DNA from: Lomentospora prolificans
Taxonomy: Eukaryota; Ascomycota; Sordariomycetes; Microascales; Microascaceae
Direction: 5' to 3'
DNA: 64,000 nt
Assembly (NCBI GenBank): GCA_029532625.1
Contig: JARFXM010000003.1
Location: 372,001 to 436,000 of the forward strand
Shown here: positions 1-11,928 of the stretch, piece after piece
How positions within the stretch are numbered: the stretch's first letter is position 1
Layout of the letters: every line of letters starts with the position of its first letter
Translations under genes and position numbers: made by a program
Notes under the pieces: generated by a model
Database searches by the model: none
What the model saw: the letters and a program-made list of their open reading frames with translations, nothing else
Told to the model about the DNA's origin: nothing

Positions 1-614
1 CTGTCGCGGGGCCTACATCCTCTTCCCGCCCTCCCTACACGCCCCCGCCCCGTTCCCGAATGGGCTCCCTAAACGTCATCACAACTCCCACCTCGACCCC
101 GCCCCAGTTCCCGCGCTCTACGCACTCCTCACCACTTCAGCGACACTCTCCATCCACTCACTCAACGGCGACTCCTACCTCTGCCGGCTCTCACGCACCC
201 CTTCTAGGCTCGAAACCCTTCTTCATCCCCTCTGCTCCCCGCGCCACCTCGGCCTCCAACAGTCCCAGCGAAGCAATGGGTCCAGTCGTCCGGTGGCTCC
301 AGGAGCAGCGCGTGGGGAGGGACAGCCGCGGTGGGAGCATCAGGGAGCGGTATCAGGATGACGAGAGGATCGCGACGTCCCGGAGCGAAGCGTCTCCCCA
401 GTCTACGAACTGGAGCCCCGTAGACCGCGCCGGGGGGTTCCAGAAGCCCGTCCAGCAGCAGCGCGAGGAGTACGAGGATCCCGGGAAGCAGTGGGATATA
501 AGCAACTTTAGTCGCCATAGGGCGCATCATAGCCGGAGCAATGCGCGCTTGACGGGCGCGCCGACGGAGAGTAGGGTCTTGCCTACGACGTTCCCGCCGC
601 CGCCGGGCCGATAA
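1..614 (+). CDS. C-terminal part of an unrecognised Ser/Pro-rich protein (5' truncated by window edge)
   Basis: The frame is open from base 3 to the stop ending at 614, so the coding sequence enters from the left and only the C-terminal ~203 residues are present. The first ATG in the window (60) is probably internal, because the frame upstream of it is open and equally Pro/Ser-rich. The first half is low complexity (Ser, Thr, Pro, His). The last ~100 residues are more charged and look ordered or conserved, with NWSPVDRAGGFQKPV and KQWDISNFSRHRAHHSRS, ending in a proline run. I recognise no domain and assign no function. GC-rich third positions support real coding. It converges on the sac3 gene. 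Confidence 0.6.
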   Translation, partial: VAGPTSSSRPPYTPPPRSRMGSLNVITTPTSTPPQFPRSTHSSPLQRHSPSTHSTATPTSAGSHAPLLGSKPFFIPSAPRATSASNSPSEAMGPVVRWLQEQRVGRDSRGGSIRERYQDDERIATSRSEASPQSTNWSPVDRAGGFQKPVQQQREEYEDPGKQWDISNFSRHRAHHSRSNARLTGAPTESRVLPTTFPPPPGR

Positions 615-1517
615 CTGGTTGGATCCTCTATTTTTCCTTTTCTCTCTCTCTCTCTCTTTTTACGACAAGATTGATGACCTTTTTTCTTTGTGCATCTTCT
701 TTTTTACCGTTCTTTTGACTTCTTTACATTCATTAACCTCCCTTTTCGCCACTCGTTTCTTCAATCACTTTAGCCAATTTGGACCATTTCCCCCTACAAA
801 TCCATCATCCCTTCTACCTAGCCTATTCCACTTTCCCCATTTCCCTAGTCTTGTACATTCTCCTTTGTGCAAACCAATTAAGAGGAGGGGTACTCAAATT
901 TACAAGGCGTTCTCTTTCTCACGGACTGGTATGTACGGTAATGTAGCTGGGTTATGGTAATAGCATAGCAAGCGGAGTTTTGGGAAACTGAAAGGAAGAC
1001 ACACAGAAAAGGAAGAAAAAGCCAAAAAAAAAAAAAAAAAAAAAAAAAAGAATTTGGAATAAGGATTTGGAATTTGGAGGGTTTGGGATGTACCAGATAC
1101 TGATGTGGTGTAGCCTTGCTAATATACCCTTCTTTTTTTCTTCTCACGCCGTGTCTGCAGAGACATCTTGCTAGATTCTAATCAATGTAAAGTCACTTAG
1201 GCAAAGGATAGTAGTAGAGTTGTGGTGTGTGGTGTAAGTGGCAAGAGGAGTCGTCAACTCCATCATTCCCAAACTTGCTTCATCATTTGATGGTTTTAGT
1301 CCAAGTACTCCATAATCTATGGGTATTTTCACAAAAGAAAAATGAAATGAAATGAGACAACATCTCCCTCTGCACGCCCTGACAAAAGAAAAGATAAAAG
1401 TGTGATGTTTTGAACAGAAACACGCGGATGAGCACCATGAGTAACCGTTGGCGAGAAAAAGGTCGTCCGAATCCCCCGAAAACCGTTTAGACACACTTCC
1501 GTCCTCCTAGTTTCCGC
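615..1517. other. Intergenic stretch between convergent genes, with an A26 tract
   Basis: This stretch holds the 3' flanks of the gene ending at 614 and of the minus-strand sac3 gene ending at 1518. It is T-rich and pyrimidine-rich at 620-880. An uninterrupted run of 26 A lies at 1024-1049. The short open frames here are low-complexity and not credible genes. Confidence 0.6.
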
Positions 1518-4500
1518 TTACTGGTCCCAAGGCGTTCCCGGCCTGCTGGACATTTCGCTCTGTAGCCTTTCGTTCTGCTCTTTGAACCATCCGGTTCCCT
1601 CCTCCATCTCCTCCCTGAGCTTTCTCATTTCCCGGATCGTCTTCTCCGTCTCCAGCAGGATCCTCTTGCTCTTGTCCTGCTCTGTGCCCTCCTCGCTGTC
1701 GCTGACGTTCGCATCCGCCGAGGTCCGCTTGCGCTTGATGGGGTTGACGCCATCCACGTTGCTGATGGCGGAAACGCTGGCGTGGGGTTTGTGGGACACC
1801 AGTGACCGGAAGTTGCTTGCTCGGGAAACAGCGCCGTCCATGGTAGCTGGTCGAACTTCTTCGTCTGTGTCGATGACGTGATGCGCAGTGGGTCGATCTG
1901 GCGGAGGCATGCCAAAGCTGCCCAGTTCAGGGTATCTCTTGCCCTCGAACCTGATTTGGTCTGCGAGATACTCTGGTAGCACCGATCCGTCAGGCATTGT
2001 AACGATGCCCATTGCCTTCAAGCGCCAGCGGCTAGAGACACGGGATACGGACGACTGGCTCCCGTCATCAGAAGGTGGAAGCGAGTACCTCGATCTCGAG
2101 CGCGCGATGGTCTTCTTGAGAGTGCTTCCCGAAAACTCTTCTCTTAGTGCCCTGGTCTTCGCGCCACCAACGCTGCTGGAAGCAACACTGCTCCCACTGC
2201 TACCTGGCCTCATCTTGCTGACAGATTTGCTGAGAGAATCGGTAAAACCAGCCTTGATCCTGTGCATGAAATTGGGCATGCTCGATTTTCGACCAGGAGA
2301 CGGCGTCGGAAGCGAACCCCTACGCCCGACAATCCGCGCAGCCGCTTCGCGCTCGTTTTGGACCCCTGAAAGGACGCCACTCGCGAGGAGAGCCTCCTCC
2401 GTCTCGCGTGTAGTAAGCGAGCGCTTGCGAATCATCACCCTCAAATCCTCGACATTGTCAACTCCGGCGGTTTCCATAGCTAATCTGCGTTTCTCGCGTT
2501 CAGCTTCCTTCTTCTGCTTGGCTGCTTCGGCCTTTTTAGCTTCATGGTAGGTTCTAAGTTGATCTCGTGCGCTTCGGCGCAAGGCGCTAGCTCGATTTTG
2601 TCGGGCAGTTTCCCTCCAACGATAGAAGTACTTGACGCCGAGGCTATAAGTGCGGAATTTACGTGCTTCCGCCCACGATTTCTCATCTTCCTCCTTGCGT
2701 ATCCGTTCCTCTTCCTCCTGAATGTACTGTTCGTAGGCCTTTCGTACCGCCTCTTCAACGACAAACATCTGGAACTGTTCCATGAGGCCCGTATCGCCTA
2801 TGACGAACCATTTCGTGAATGAATCCCAGTTCTCTTCTTTGCTAGGAGCCGGTATTGTTGTAACCTGAGGTGCCGCTACAGGAGCGAAGAGACTAGGGCG
2901 GGTAGGCGCTTGAGTGGACGGCGTGGTATTTGTTGCCGGACTCTCTGGCACCTTCGGTATCGAGCTGATGGATGCGCTACCTGTCGGAGGAGACTGCTGG
3001 ATAGAGGTTGTTGGAGCGGCTCCGGTTGGCTGGGCCGCCGTTGATTGCTGAGGGGGCGGGAATGCGGGGGTCGGAGGAGTGACTTTAATAGAAGGAGAGG
3101 CAGTCCCGACAGGCTTGGCAGCTGTAGGGCTGAGGAAGTCGAAGGGGCTAGCGGGTTTGCCTCCGCCAGTCGAAAGGGAAGAAGATAGCGTAGGTGCCGG
3201 GTTTATTGAACCGATGGTGGTAGCTGGTTGGCCTGGTAGTTTTGGCTCACTTGCAGGCTTAAAGGAGAAGGCCGGTGGGGGCGTTGGTGTAACTGCTTTC
3301 TGGGCAGACGCAGCCGGTTGCTGTGAGGAAGCCAATCCGAGATTCGTGCCTGCATTCGGTAGCGCGCCAGGCGTCGTAAATGTAGGCGGCTGCAGGCTGA
3401 CATTAGAAGAAGAAGCTAACATATTGTTAGTAGCTTGAATCTAGGCTATGCTTTCAATGGTACCTAGCAAAAACAAACCTAGAGCTGAAGCATCACTCTG
3501 CAAGGCACTAAGGGCTGAGGGGGTTTGTTGGGGAGCCTGGCTAAAAGGGCTTGTGGGTTTTGTAGTCGCGAATGACGAGATGGATGTGGCGGGGGACGCG
3601 GTTGGGGCGAAGGGTGAGGCCGTCGCGGCTGGCGCCGGCGAAGGCGTAAAGGTGGTTTGCTTCATCAGCGGTTCGGAGGAAGTCGAAGGGACAAAGAGAG
3701 AGTCCTCGTCATTTCTGGTCGCCTTGGATGCTGCCGAAGGATCTTCGTAACTCGTATGGTGGATGACATCTGGAAGGGAGTGAGAGTTTCTCTTTTTCTC
3801 TACCAAACTATCCGAATAGGTGTGGTGGAGCCGGGGATATTCGAGACTGCGGCCATATTCGAGAATTAAGTAGCTTTTATCGAGGTTTTCGGGGTCGCTC
3901 TCGTCTCGCGCAAATTCAAGGCCGTGAATTTCCGCGAACTCAACCGCCTCGTCGACAGTGTCAAACCGAAGGTAGGAATTCAACACAGCAGCGGTGATAT
4001 CCTTAGGGGTCTGCTTGGGGCGAGAAAAGGCCTTCTTCACGGCCGACAAAATGGATCGACGGAGTTGACCAAAATGAATCTCCGCGAAGCACGCCATGGT
4101 AAACGAGACACTAGGGTCTTCCACAATGCGGAAGAATGAGTTATAAGCGCTCGCGGCGGCATATGAGGGCGCGCCTTTCAGCGGACCGTGGAAATCTTGC
4201 GTGTTTTGCAGCGCTTCCACTAGAGAAACGGCAGTGCGTATATCGTCCGACTCTCGCCAAAACTTGGGATCCCACTCTCGTTGCACATTCTCCAAAACAT
4301 CGGGGTGGAACGCTCGGAAAACGAGCTGATAGGCTCGAAATTCTGCCTCGTTTGGGCATGTAATGCCTTGCGCGTTGCAGTCGTTATAGGCGTACATGAG
4401 AGATATTAACGTCTTGCCAAGCTGCTCTACCTCCTGCTGTTCCGAGAAGTCCTCATAGGTAAAATCCTTTTGGGCCAGAAGGTGTAGTGAAGTAACATGA

Positions 4501-5987
4501 AACCGGGCAATGGTCTCGAGGCAGTAGACTTGATCCCGCATTTCGTCAGGATTCATGGATGAGAAGAAGGCGAAGTCTCTGCGAATAGCACGGGTTCGAT
4601 CCCAGAGGAATCCGTGCACAACCGGAAGGTTGTCGTCGTACTCTAAAAGGTCATCGATTAAATAATCAAGGGTTCGGCGGAGGGCCGCGACCGATCGGAC
4701 ATCCATCGGTAAAGGAGCTTCTTGTCCTGCAGCAGATCTAGCCAGCTTCTTCACCATTTTTGAAGTGTCGGCCCATGATGTTGCCGGGTCCTTCTCCGCC
4801 TGCTTGACGTCAAACTCAGTGATTCGGGTAACTTTTTCGAACTCCGGACACATGTTTTCACAAATGCCTTTGAAGTCAATTGCGTCCTCCAGTCGCTTTC
4901 GATCATCGGGGTCGTCTATAAGACCCGCTCGTATGAGAGATACTCGAGCCTTCTCACGGTACTCCTTGTAATCCTCCCTAAACTGCATCATGACATGCTT
5001 GTTGCTCGGATTGCCGGGGTCGGCAGGCCATTCAGGAGGGTGTATGCCATCCTTTGAGAGCTGGGCTAGAATCTTCTTCGCGTAGGGGTCGTTCGTCGTC
5101 ACAGGGTTCGGCACTGGACGGCTCTTGGACTTCATCGAGGGTGGATGATTCCGTCGATTGAGCCCCTCGGCATTGGCCTGCTTCACATTCCGAGATGGGC
5201 CGTTCGGTGCCTGGTCGAAGTGAACCCTCTTCCCATGTCCACTTGGGCCATCCAATAAAGCACCTCGAGGACCATGGCCGTTTTTCTGCGCATCTTGTGC
5301 GCCGAATGAACTGGATCTTGTTCCGTTCTTGGCGCCTTTTTTCTTTATTTCAAAACCGCCGGCATCACCTTTCTTCCGCTTTGAGCGTTTCGAGTCATCC
5401 GATTGCTCGGCATCGGATGCTGCTCCAAAGGGTTTCCGTGCCCCAAATTGTGTGCCAAAGGTCGTCTTTCCTCCATTTAGGTTAGTCGTGGCAGGCGCAA
5501 AAGTATTCGCTTGGGCATTCAGGGCGGAGTTCGGTCGACCTAGAAACGTCAGAATTAAACTACGAAAATATCATACCATTATAATTCCCCGGTTACCTTG
5601 GTTCGATGGCATGCTAAACGGCGAAGGAGATCGATTCGCTTGAGGCTGTGACGTCGCGCCAAAAGTGCCAGTGTTTTTGGCCGAAAAAATTGATGGAGAT
5701 GGCGTTTGCGACTGGAAAGGGTTCTTTACCGCAGGGGCCTTCGTTGTAGATGCCGCTGCGAAGGGGTTTAGTTGAGGAGAGGATGTCGAGCTCGACGCGG
5801 CGGCAAAGGGGTTTCGCGGAGTGCTGTTTCCATTTCCTTGTGTCGCTGGCGTCGCGGACTGGGAGCCGAAGGGATTCGAGGCAAACGGCGATGGCTTCGA
5901 CGTTAAGGCGAACGCACCGCCGCCAAAGGGAGAAGCGGATTGCGTCTCGGTGGCGGCTGGCCAGCCGCTACCGCCAAAGGTAGCCAT
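1518..5987 (-). CDS. sac3: SAC3/GANP-family nuclear mRNA export factor (TREX-2 scaffold)
   Basis: Model of three exons: 5987..5597, 5539..3479 and 3415..1518, giving 1449 residues. Intron 1 (57 nt) has a CTGAC branch. Intron 2 (63 nt) ends after a perfect TACTAAC. The N-terminal ~130 residues carry nucleoporin-like FG, NPF and SPF repeats (for example NPFGSQS, NPFAAAS). The SAC3/GANP helical region is at about 350-665 and contains the family hallmark ENMCPEFE. A basic, strongly helical region at about 1017-1137 fits the segment that binds Sus1 and Cdc31 in yeast. In yeast, Sac3 scaffolds TREX-2 at the nuclear pore basket and hands mRNPs to Mex67-Mtr2. The long Ser/Pro-rich C-terminal tail is typical of mould orthologues. 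Intron 2 has a second in-frame donor 15 nt downstream, so a five-residue variant is possible. Confidence 0.92.
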
Positions 5988-7026
5988 CGTCCTCTCTACC
6001 GACTACCATTTGTTTATTCGTCGGCGCGCTCGTTTTGCTGGAGGGAAAATATGTGAAATAAACAAGATGGAGTCGAAATCGGTTGCAACGTATTATTATG
6101 ATGGACGGTGATGTGGTAAGCGTGGGAAGTGGGTGAGAGTGTAGCGAAAACCTTGCGAGGCAAGGTTGGGTTGTGTTGTGAAAAGAAGGTCGTGATGCTC
6201 GCATGCGGAAAAGAGCTAGCACCATGTACCTGGGACCGCCTGTTTTGGGTAAGGCTGGCGCTGACGGGCAAGGCAAAGACAAACTTGCCTGCCAGAACCT
6301 GGGCGGGGTCCTGAAACAAGAGATAAATCACGTGATTATAAGCCTTGGATATTTCAGCTTGAACAATCCAAACCGACTGAGGCCGAACCGCAATGTCATA
6401 TTAGTTGTCCATCTTTCTTTCTTCTGAAAGTAGAAGTCATTCCATCTATTCTCGCTTTGTACTTCCGGGCTACCCATGGTTAAGCGCCACTTAGTGCCTA
6501 CGCCCAACCCAGTCTTACCATCGAACCTCAACTCGTTTCCTCGTAACATTCAGACCCGAGAGTTCTCTTCTCTACTTTGTCAAGATTGCATAGCTCCTCT
6601 TAATACTTCAAAATTGTCTCGTCGCTATTCTCCGTAGCCTATATATGTAAAATTCGCTGATCGCAGACATGGTGGTCGTCGTATTCTTCATCATCGCCAA
6701 TGGGATAGCGACCCTGGCGACCTCCACCGTTCCCGTGTGTACTTACCCAAGACATTCTGTAGAACACGGCGCTTGTTTCAAAGTATTCAAACCGTACTAA
6801 ATAACGTATAGAACCCTCTACTATTTTAACCTTAAAGGGCTCACTTAAATGCCAAACCCTCAATTCCTAACTACAATTCAATAAGCTTGGTCCTTATCAC
6901 CCGTATAACTAGCAATAAGAAGTTGGTAGCAAGTCATGCTATTTATTTCCTAGACCTTATGAATGTGTCTCTCTACTACGCCACCATCTGCAATCGAGTA
7001 CATCAAGCTCTCCAGCGGCCCTCGCT
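5988..7026. promoter_or_regulatory. Upstream region of sac3 and 3' flank of the tyrosinase pseudogene
   Basis: About 1 kb separates two minus-strand genes. The part near 5988 must contain the sac3 promoter and leader. I see no clear TATA box, RNA gene or conserved frame, and the short open frames (maximum ~105 codons) have no recognisable content. Confidence 0.45.
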
Positions 7027-8940
7027 CTACTCGCCAAAAGGAGAAGTAGCGCGCCTACGGACAAAGTGGTACTTGGGCTGCAAGGGCGGCGCGTAATGTG
7101 AGATCCCATGGTGCTCGCTCTCCTGGTGGTGGATCTGTTTCCGAGTGTGAACTCTGACCGTGATCTCATCCTCATCTTTCTCATTGCGTCCCAGAAGCGG
7201 GATAAAGGTCCGGACCTGGAATTGTGTCTGGCAGTTGGCGCAACTGGCCACATTCCAGCGACTCAGGACACTTTCCACGCCGAGGAGGATTCCATCTTTG
7301 TCGAGAACCTCGATTATAAAGGAGCCGGAACCAGCGACTCCGTCCACACTGGGGACATCACTGGGGACATGAAGGATAGGGGTGGATGACGTGATTTGTT
7401 TGGGAGTAGGCTTAAGCGCCACAAGCCCGTCCGTGGGAGCCGGAAGCGGTTCGGGAAACTTGAGGACCGGGTCCGATGCGTTGAAGGATTGACCTCTGGA
7501 ATCAAGTTCGGAACTTTGACTTACGAACGAGCCAGCGAGGCCAGTTTTGTATCCGCGAGGAGCTTCATATCGGTAGCCTCGCTGCTTCTCGATATGGACC
7601 ATATCCCAGGTCAAGTTGGCAAATTCAATATGAGGCCAACTACTACCCCTTACCTCCGATGTTATGGGACTACCGTTCTTGTTGACAAAGGATTAAATTA
7701 AGCGGCGTCTTAATTGTCAGCCATACGCCTCACGGAATACTAGCAGTTAGACCCTGGTTATCGACGGAATTCGTGCCAGGCTATTGGTCGATGATATCCA
7801 GCTTGTCTGTACACCCCTTTATCTGCTGCCAAGTCCAGAAGACCTTGTCGATGAAACAGTGGTGGAAAAGCAGATGAGATCAAAAGACGCAGTGTTGTTT
7901 TCACCCATACTGCCATTTGCATGGGCAGCATCGTGGTTATTCACGTCGCCATGCCCAGGGAGGTAGAAGCCCCCAACCGCAAGGTGCATATCATTGTAGG
8001 GACATTCGAGATTTACGACTGGATCGATATCACCATCTTCCTCCTCCGTCGGCTCCCAGCTCTTTTTCTAGAATTTCTCTTCATTCCACTGCGTCACAAA
8101 CGTAGTGTTGGAGAAGACGGTATAGTTGTCGGTGCGAAGACAATGGCGATACTTCCAGGAGGTATGAGTGAATATAGCCTTGCCCTCGGAATTGGTTATC
8201 GACCTGCTCAGCCCCGACTTTATGTTATCGTTCAGCATCCTGTCCGTCTCATCTTTTCCTTTCTCTCTCTCTTTTTTTTTTTTTTTTTTTTTTCAGCGCT
8301 GCGTTGTAGACCTTTGTTTTCTCTGCGTCCTTCTCCGTACCCACTAGGCCAGAGAACGGATAGCGAACCGTTTCGTAATCGGCCGGCTTGGAATAGTCGG
8401 CATCGGGGATCTTGGTCAGATTACCGAAAGTTTTCTTCTGGAAGACGTACGAGTACAGCGGGTTCTTGATCGTAGACTTATCAGCAAATATGTAGTGCGT
8501 GTTTAGACCAACTTCGTTCCAGTATGGCCTCGCAACATATCTTCGCAACCTCGAATGCTTCGCAAGGCGTCCTCGATCCGGAGGAGATACGCGCGGTGCC
8601 AAGTTGGAAACAACACATTGCCGTGGTTGCAATATTTGCCCCACCAATCGGCGTTACCCCAGCCGGCACCTCGAAAGGGCTCGCCATGGTAGCCTGCAAT
8701 CTTGAAGAAGGAGTTGCCGTCGTCAGGTGGTAGAGCCTGGATTCCAGCCCAGGCGCGGATGAGCTTGTCCAACTCTTCAGGCTTTTGGCTGTCATGGTCA
8801 ACGAGAAGATCAGTTATAGACCTCCGAACTCGAAGGTTATCGGTGATTTCCATTACGGGAATGGCTTTGACAGTTCTGATTATTGAAGCTATGAAGGTCT
8901 GAAGGGTCTGCCTTGGAATGGATTTGGGTTGAGTTGGCAT
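7027..8940 (-). pseudogene. Tyrosinase (type-3 copper monooxygenase) pseudogene with multiple frameshifts and stops
   Basis: Tyrosinases hydroxylate monophenols and oxidise diphenols in melanin-type pathways. Reading from 8940, the N-terminus and CuA site are intact, with AGYHGEP, YCNHGN and FPTWHRAYL supplying the three His. The frame then breaks. An extra AT near 8545 shifts out the stretch reading VARPYWNE. A 40-nt purine block (A22 plus a GA-rich part, 8254-8293) interrupts the frame. A TAG lies at 8070..8068. The CuB region reads PYNDMHLAVGG, with Tyr where the first CuB His (PHNDMH) belongs. About one base is missing near 7866-7872, just before HHCFIDKVFWTWQQ. Further stops are TAG at 7793..7791 and TGA at 7732..7730, and another frame change lies near 7700. 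The C-terminal domain (7614..7027, SVLSRWNVASCANCQTQFQ) is still open. Introns cannot explain all of these. The gene looks recently inactivated; sequencing error is unlikely because nearly all neighbouring genes are intact. Confidence 0.85.
8254..8293. repeat. A22/GA-rich purine block inside the tyrosinase pseudogene
   Basis: On the plus strand this is T22 (8272-8293) next to a CT-rich stretch. On the gene strand it lies between codons reading VYNAAL and DETDRMLND, which should be nearly contiguous in the family. Its 40 nt is not a multiple of three, so it shifts the frame. A small intron starting at the GTCTAC near 8307 is formally possible but would have an unusual all-purine 3' end. Confidence 0.7.
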
Positions 8941-10620
8941 CGACGGGAGGGGAGAAGCATTTTATATTAGGTCGCTCACGGTACCCTTGAAGCAAGTCCC
9001 CCAATACTAGAGAATCGAGTTCATACTATGCGAAGACGGGAATAAAGTTATAAAAATTGGCAAGCCGGCATGAAGAGGCTGGCTGGAATATGGGGCTAGC
9101 TGAACTGGGTGGTTTATGGAGACAAGGTGGATGCACGCAACTTGCGCGACCAAGCTATGTGATATCATGATTTCCTACTTTGCTTCCATACTGGTTGGCC
9201 AAACATACGCTCTTTTCCCAAATGGAGTGGGTTTATGTAGCCTTGGTGGCATACTGAACAGGAGCTGGATCCTCGAAGTCTGCGGGGAGCTACGGCAGGC
9301 TCCTCCAAGCTAAGCCATTTGATAGACATGTAGAAAGACTGAGAAGAGAAGTGTATTTGTGAACCATCTAATACCCCAGATTTATTCAACAAATGCGCGG
9401 CATTCAAAAGTATAGGCTGAGTTTAACTAACCCAAGGTTGAGGGTAGGAAAGGCGGGTTGTTCGTAAGCCAACAAGTGTATCATAACCTTCATACGGAAA
9501 TACACCAATGATTTATACGATGCACTTTATCAGATGGTCTGAATCCGGGTGTCTCTGATCGCCCTGCCTTGGTATACAGCTCGGAAGAGGAGGCTCAGGT
9601 AGCAAAGATGACATTTATTCTGATCGATTGACGTGTAGCCAAGTTCAATGATATCAAATCCCCGACATAACTTGAACAGGTAGAGATTGGACATCGCGTG
9701 CGAGACTTTACATGTAAGTTGCCCGTTTCAACACCTTTTCTCTGCAATATCCAGAGCCACAATCCTACACATTCAATTATAATCGCCGTCAACTGACCCA
9801 TCGTCGCCAACCACCAAAACACGACGGAGCTTGCGGGGCACGATTGGTGTGTGTATGTCCAAAGAAAGCCCAAGAACGGATGCGGCGCAAGCAACACGGC
9901 GATCCGGCCGAAGCTAAAACAGGATATCCGGCAGTGACAGAAGCTGTGTTCCCAGCAGGTTAAGATCGATAGTGCGCCCGGGTTCTAATAGACGGGATCC
10001 ATGGGTGGGACCGTGTCACGCTTGTTGCCGTGCACTGCAACGGCCCGCATTTACGAGCCATCCGAAGAAGGATTATATGCAGGGGACAATAGATAGTCCC
10101 GAGAGATGATTCCGAACAGGCTTCAAAGTCAGACTTGGGTTGTTATTTCTTTAAGTGGGAGTCAGCTAACTGCTACAGTGTCCTGGAAAACATTCTCCCT
10201 CCTTGTGATCAATCCCTTATGGTTCCAGGCCGTTCGATTGTCCTAACAACTTGATTATGGCGGCGAAGTTACAAAGTGCCTCTTAGCTCCCACCATTTTT
10301 AAGACCAGTCCGAAAAGACATTGCAGTTTGCGTAGAAATAAGATTGAAGATGCAATGCATTTATTTACTGGGCTTCCGTGGTCAAATCACATCGAATGGT
10401 GCTTCTCGTCACATTCTATACGGTGATAACCGTACAGCATGGAAACCCACCCCCAGCTACAAGTATACGATGGATGCAGGAGGACATGACGGGATGGCAG
10501 GGACATGACGGGATGGCAGGGACATGAGTGGGTATCAATTTATTCCATTAAGACATTCAAGAAGATCAATCTACACTAACTTTTGTATATTCTAGTCATT
10601 CATGCGTGTCATGGCAATTT
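8941..10620. other. Gene-free 1.7 kb between the tyrosinase pseudogene and ltv1
   Basis: No open frame here has recognisable content. The part next to 8941 would be the old tyrosinase promoter; the part next to 10620 is the ltv1 3' flank. The only structured element I see is the short tandem repeat at 10482-10532. Confidence 0.5.
10482..10532. repeat. Short tandem repeat, 19-bp unit, about 2.7 copies
   Basis: The unit ggacatgacgggatggcag occurs exactly at 10482-10500 and 10501-10519, followed by a diverging partial copy to about 10532. It is intergenic with no evident function. Confidence 0.9.
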
Positions 10621-11928
10621 TCACCTCCGAGCAGGGATCCTAGCCGGTCCCAAGCCCTTCCTGATCTCATCTAGCTGGTCGAGACCAGACTGGCCACCCT
10701 TGTTCTTCTTAGACGGCCTCCTGCCTTTCGAATATCCCGTCAAAAATTCATCCATCACACTATCAAAGTCACTCCTCATTGGTCCCGTAACGCTAGATGC
10801 TGTCGATATCGCAGAGACGGAACCAAGATCATCGTCTATATCGTTCTGGTATCGTTGCTCAACCTTGTCGAACCGCGCATCCAGGAGCGTAAGTTGCTCC
10901 GTACGAACGAGCGAAGACGACGTCATGGAGTAGCTGGAAGCGTTGGTCAACGCTCCCTTTCTCTTCTTGCGGCGTCCGCCGTTTGTGGTGGTCGTCCATG
11001 TAGATTCGAGAACGGAGCCGTTGTTGCCCGTCGGCCGGCCGGCCTTTTGGTCCTGCTTAAACTTTTTGAAATCCTCCATCCAGGTATCGCCTTGTGCGCC
11101 GTTTTCGCCGACGCTCACAAGCTCTGGGACTTGATCAGCCTCCTCGGCTGCCTCATCACCATCCTTGTATTCTTTTGTGGGCTTCGCCGTGTGGTCCGAC
11201 TCCCAACCCTCGTCGTCGTCGTCAAACTCGGCTTCTTCAAACTCGTACTCATCAATCTCACGGCCGTCTTTTGCAAGAGCCTGGAAGATGTCATCATCCT
11301 CATTGTCAACGAACTCGTCGTCCTCAAGCGCCTCCAGGACCTCACGTAGCCTCGGGTCCATATCAGGCTGGAGACCGGCGATCGCATCGGGGACGTCTTG
11401 TTGCGCCTGGTAAGAGACGTGCTGTAAGTTTTTCGACGGCAACACTTCCTGGTCTAAGAGATCGTCTGCTTTGTGTTCTAGGTCCATCTGTCGCAACGCA
11501 TCCTCCAAGGACATCTTGTTCTTTCCTTTGCCATTGTTACCACTGGAGTTGGCCTCCACAAAGACGACCTCGCCAGGACCCCCAGAGTTGAGGTCGCGCA
11601 AATGTTGCATGTAGTCATATTCGGTATCGTCAAAGTAGACTCCGTAGTTGGCAGCTTCACCCTCGTTGTCTCGGATACTCTCGACCTCCGAGCCTAATTC
11701 GGAGGCCAAATCGTCAAGCGCCTTGCTCCTAGATCCCTTTTTCTGCGTGGGGTTAAGCACCATCTGCGGCGCGGATTCATCGTGGATGAGCGGGTCATTT
11801 TGCGGCCGGTGAACGAGCGTAAAGTGCGTCGCCGTCTTCTTGTCTCTGTACAACGGTTAATTTCGATCCCGAACTGAGCCAGGCTGATAGAGAGGCGGGG
11901 ATACTGACATCCACTTTCCCTTGGGCAT
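10621..11928 (-). CDS. ltv1: Ltv1-family 40S ribosome biogenesis factor
   Basis: Two exons: a 20-nt first exon 11928..11909 and 11845..10621, giving 414 residues. Joining AT to A restores an Ile codon and the conserved N-terminus MPKGKWIDKKTATHF, which supports the unusual donor GTCAGT and the 63-nt intron. Family signatures are HFTLVHRPQNDPLIHD near the start and YGVYFDDTEYDYMQHLR. The middle is acidic and the C-terminal third is Lys/Arg-rich (SKGRRPSKKNKGG). In yeast, Ltv1 joins late pre-40S particles with Enp1 and Rps3 and must be phosphorylated and released for beak maturation. It is divergently transcribed from lsg1 across 548 bp, pairing a 40S factor with a 60S factor. Confidence 0.93.

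Noticed and set aside
619..960. 113-codon plus-strand frame
   Set aside because: Phe/Ser/Leu-rich translation of a T-rich 3' flank; no coding character.
1888..2550. 220-codon frame opposite sac3
   Set aside because: It lies fully antisense to the well-supported SAC3 coding exon; a shadow frame.
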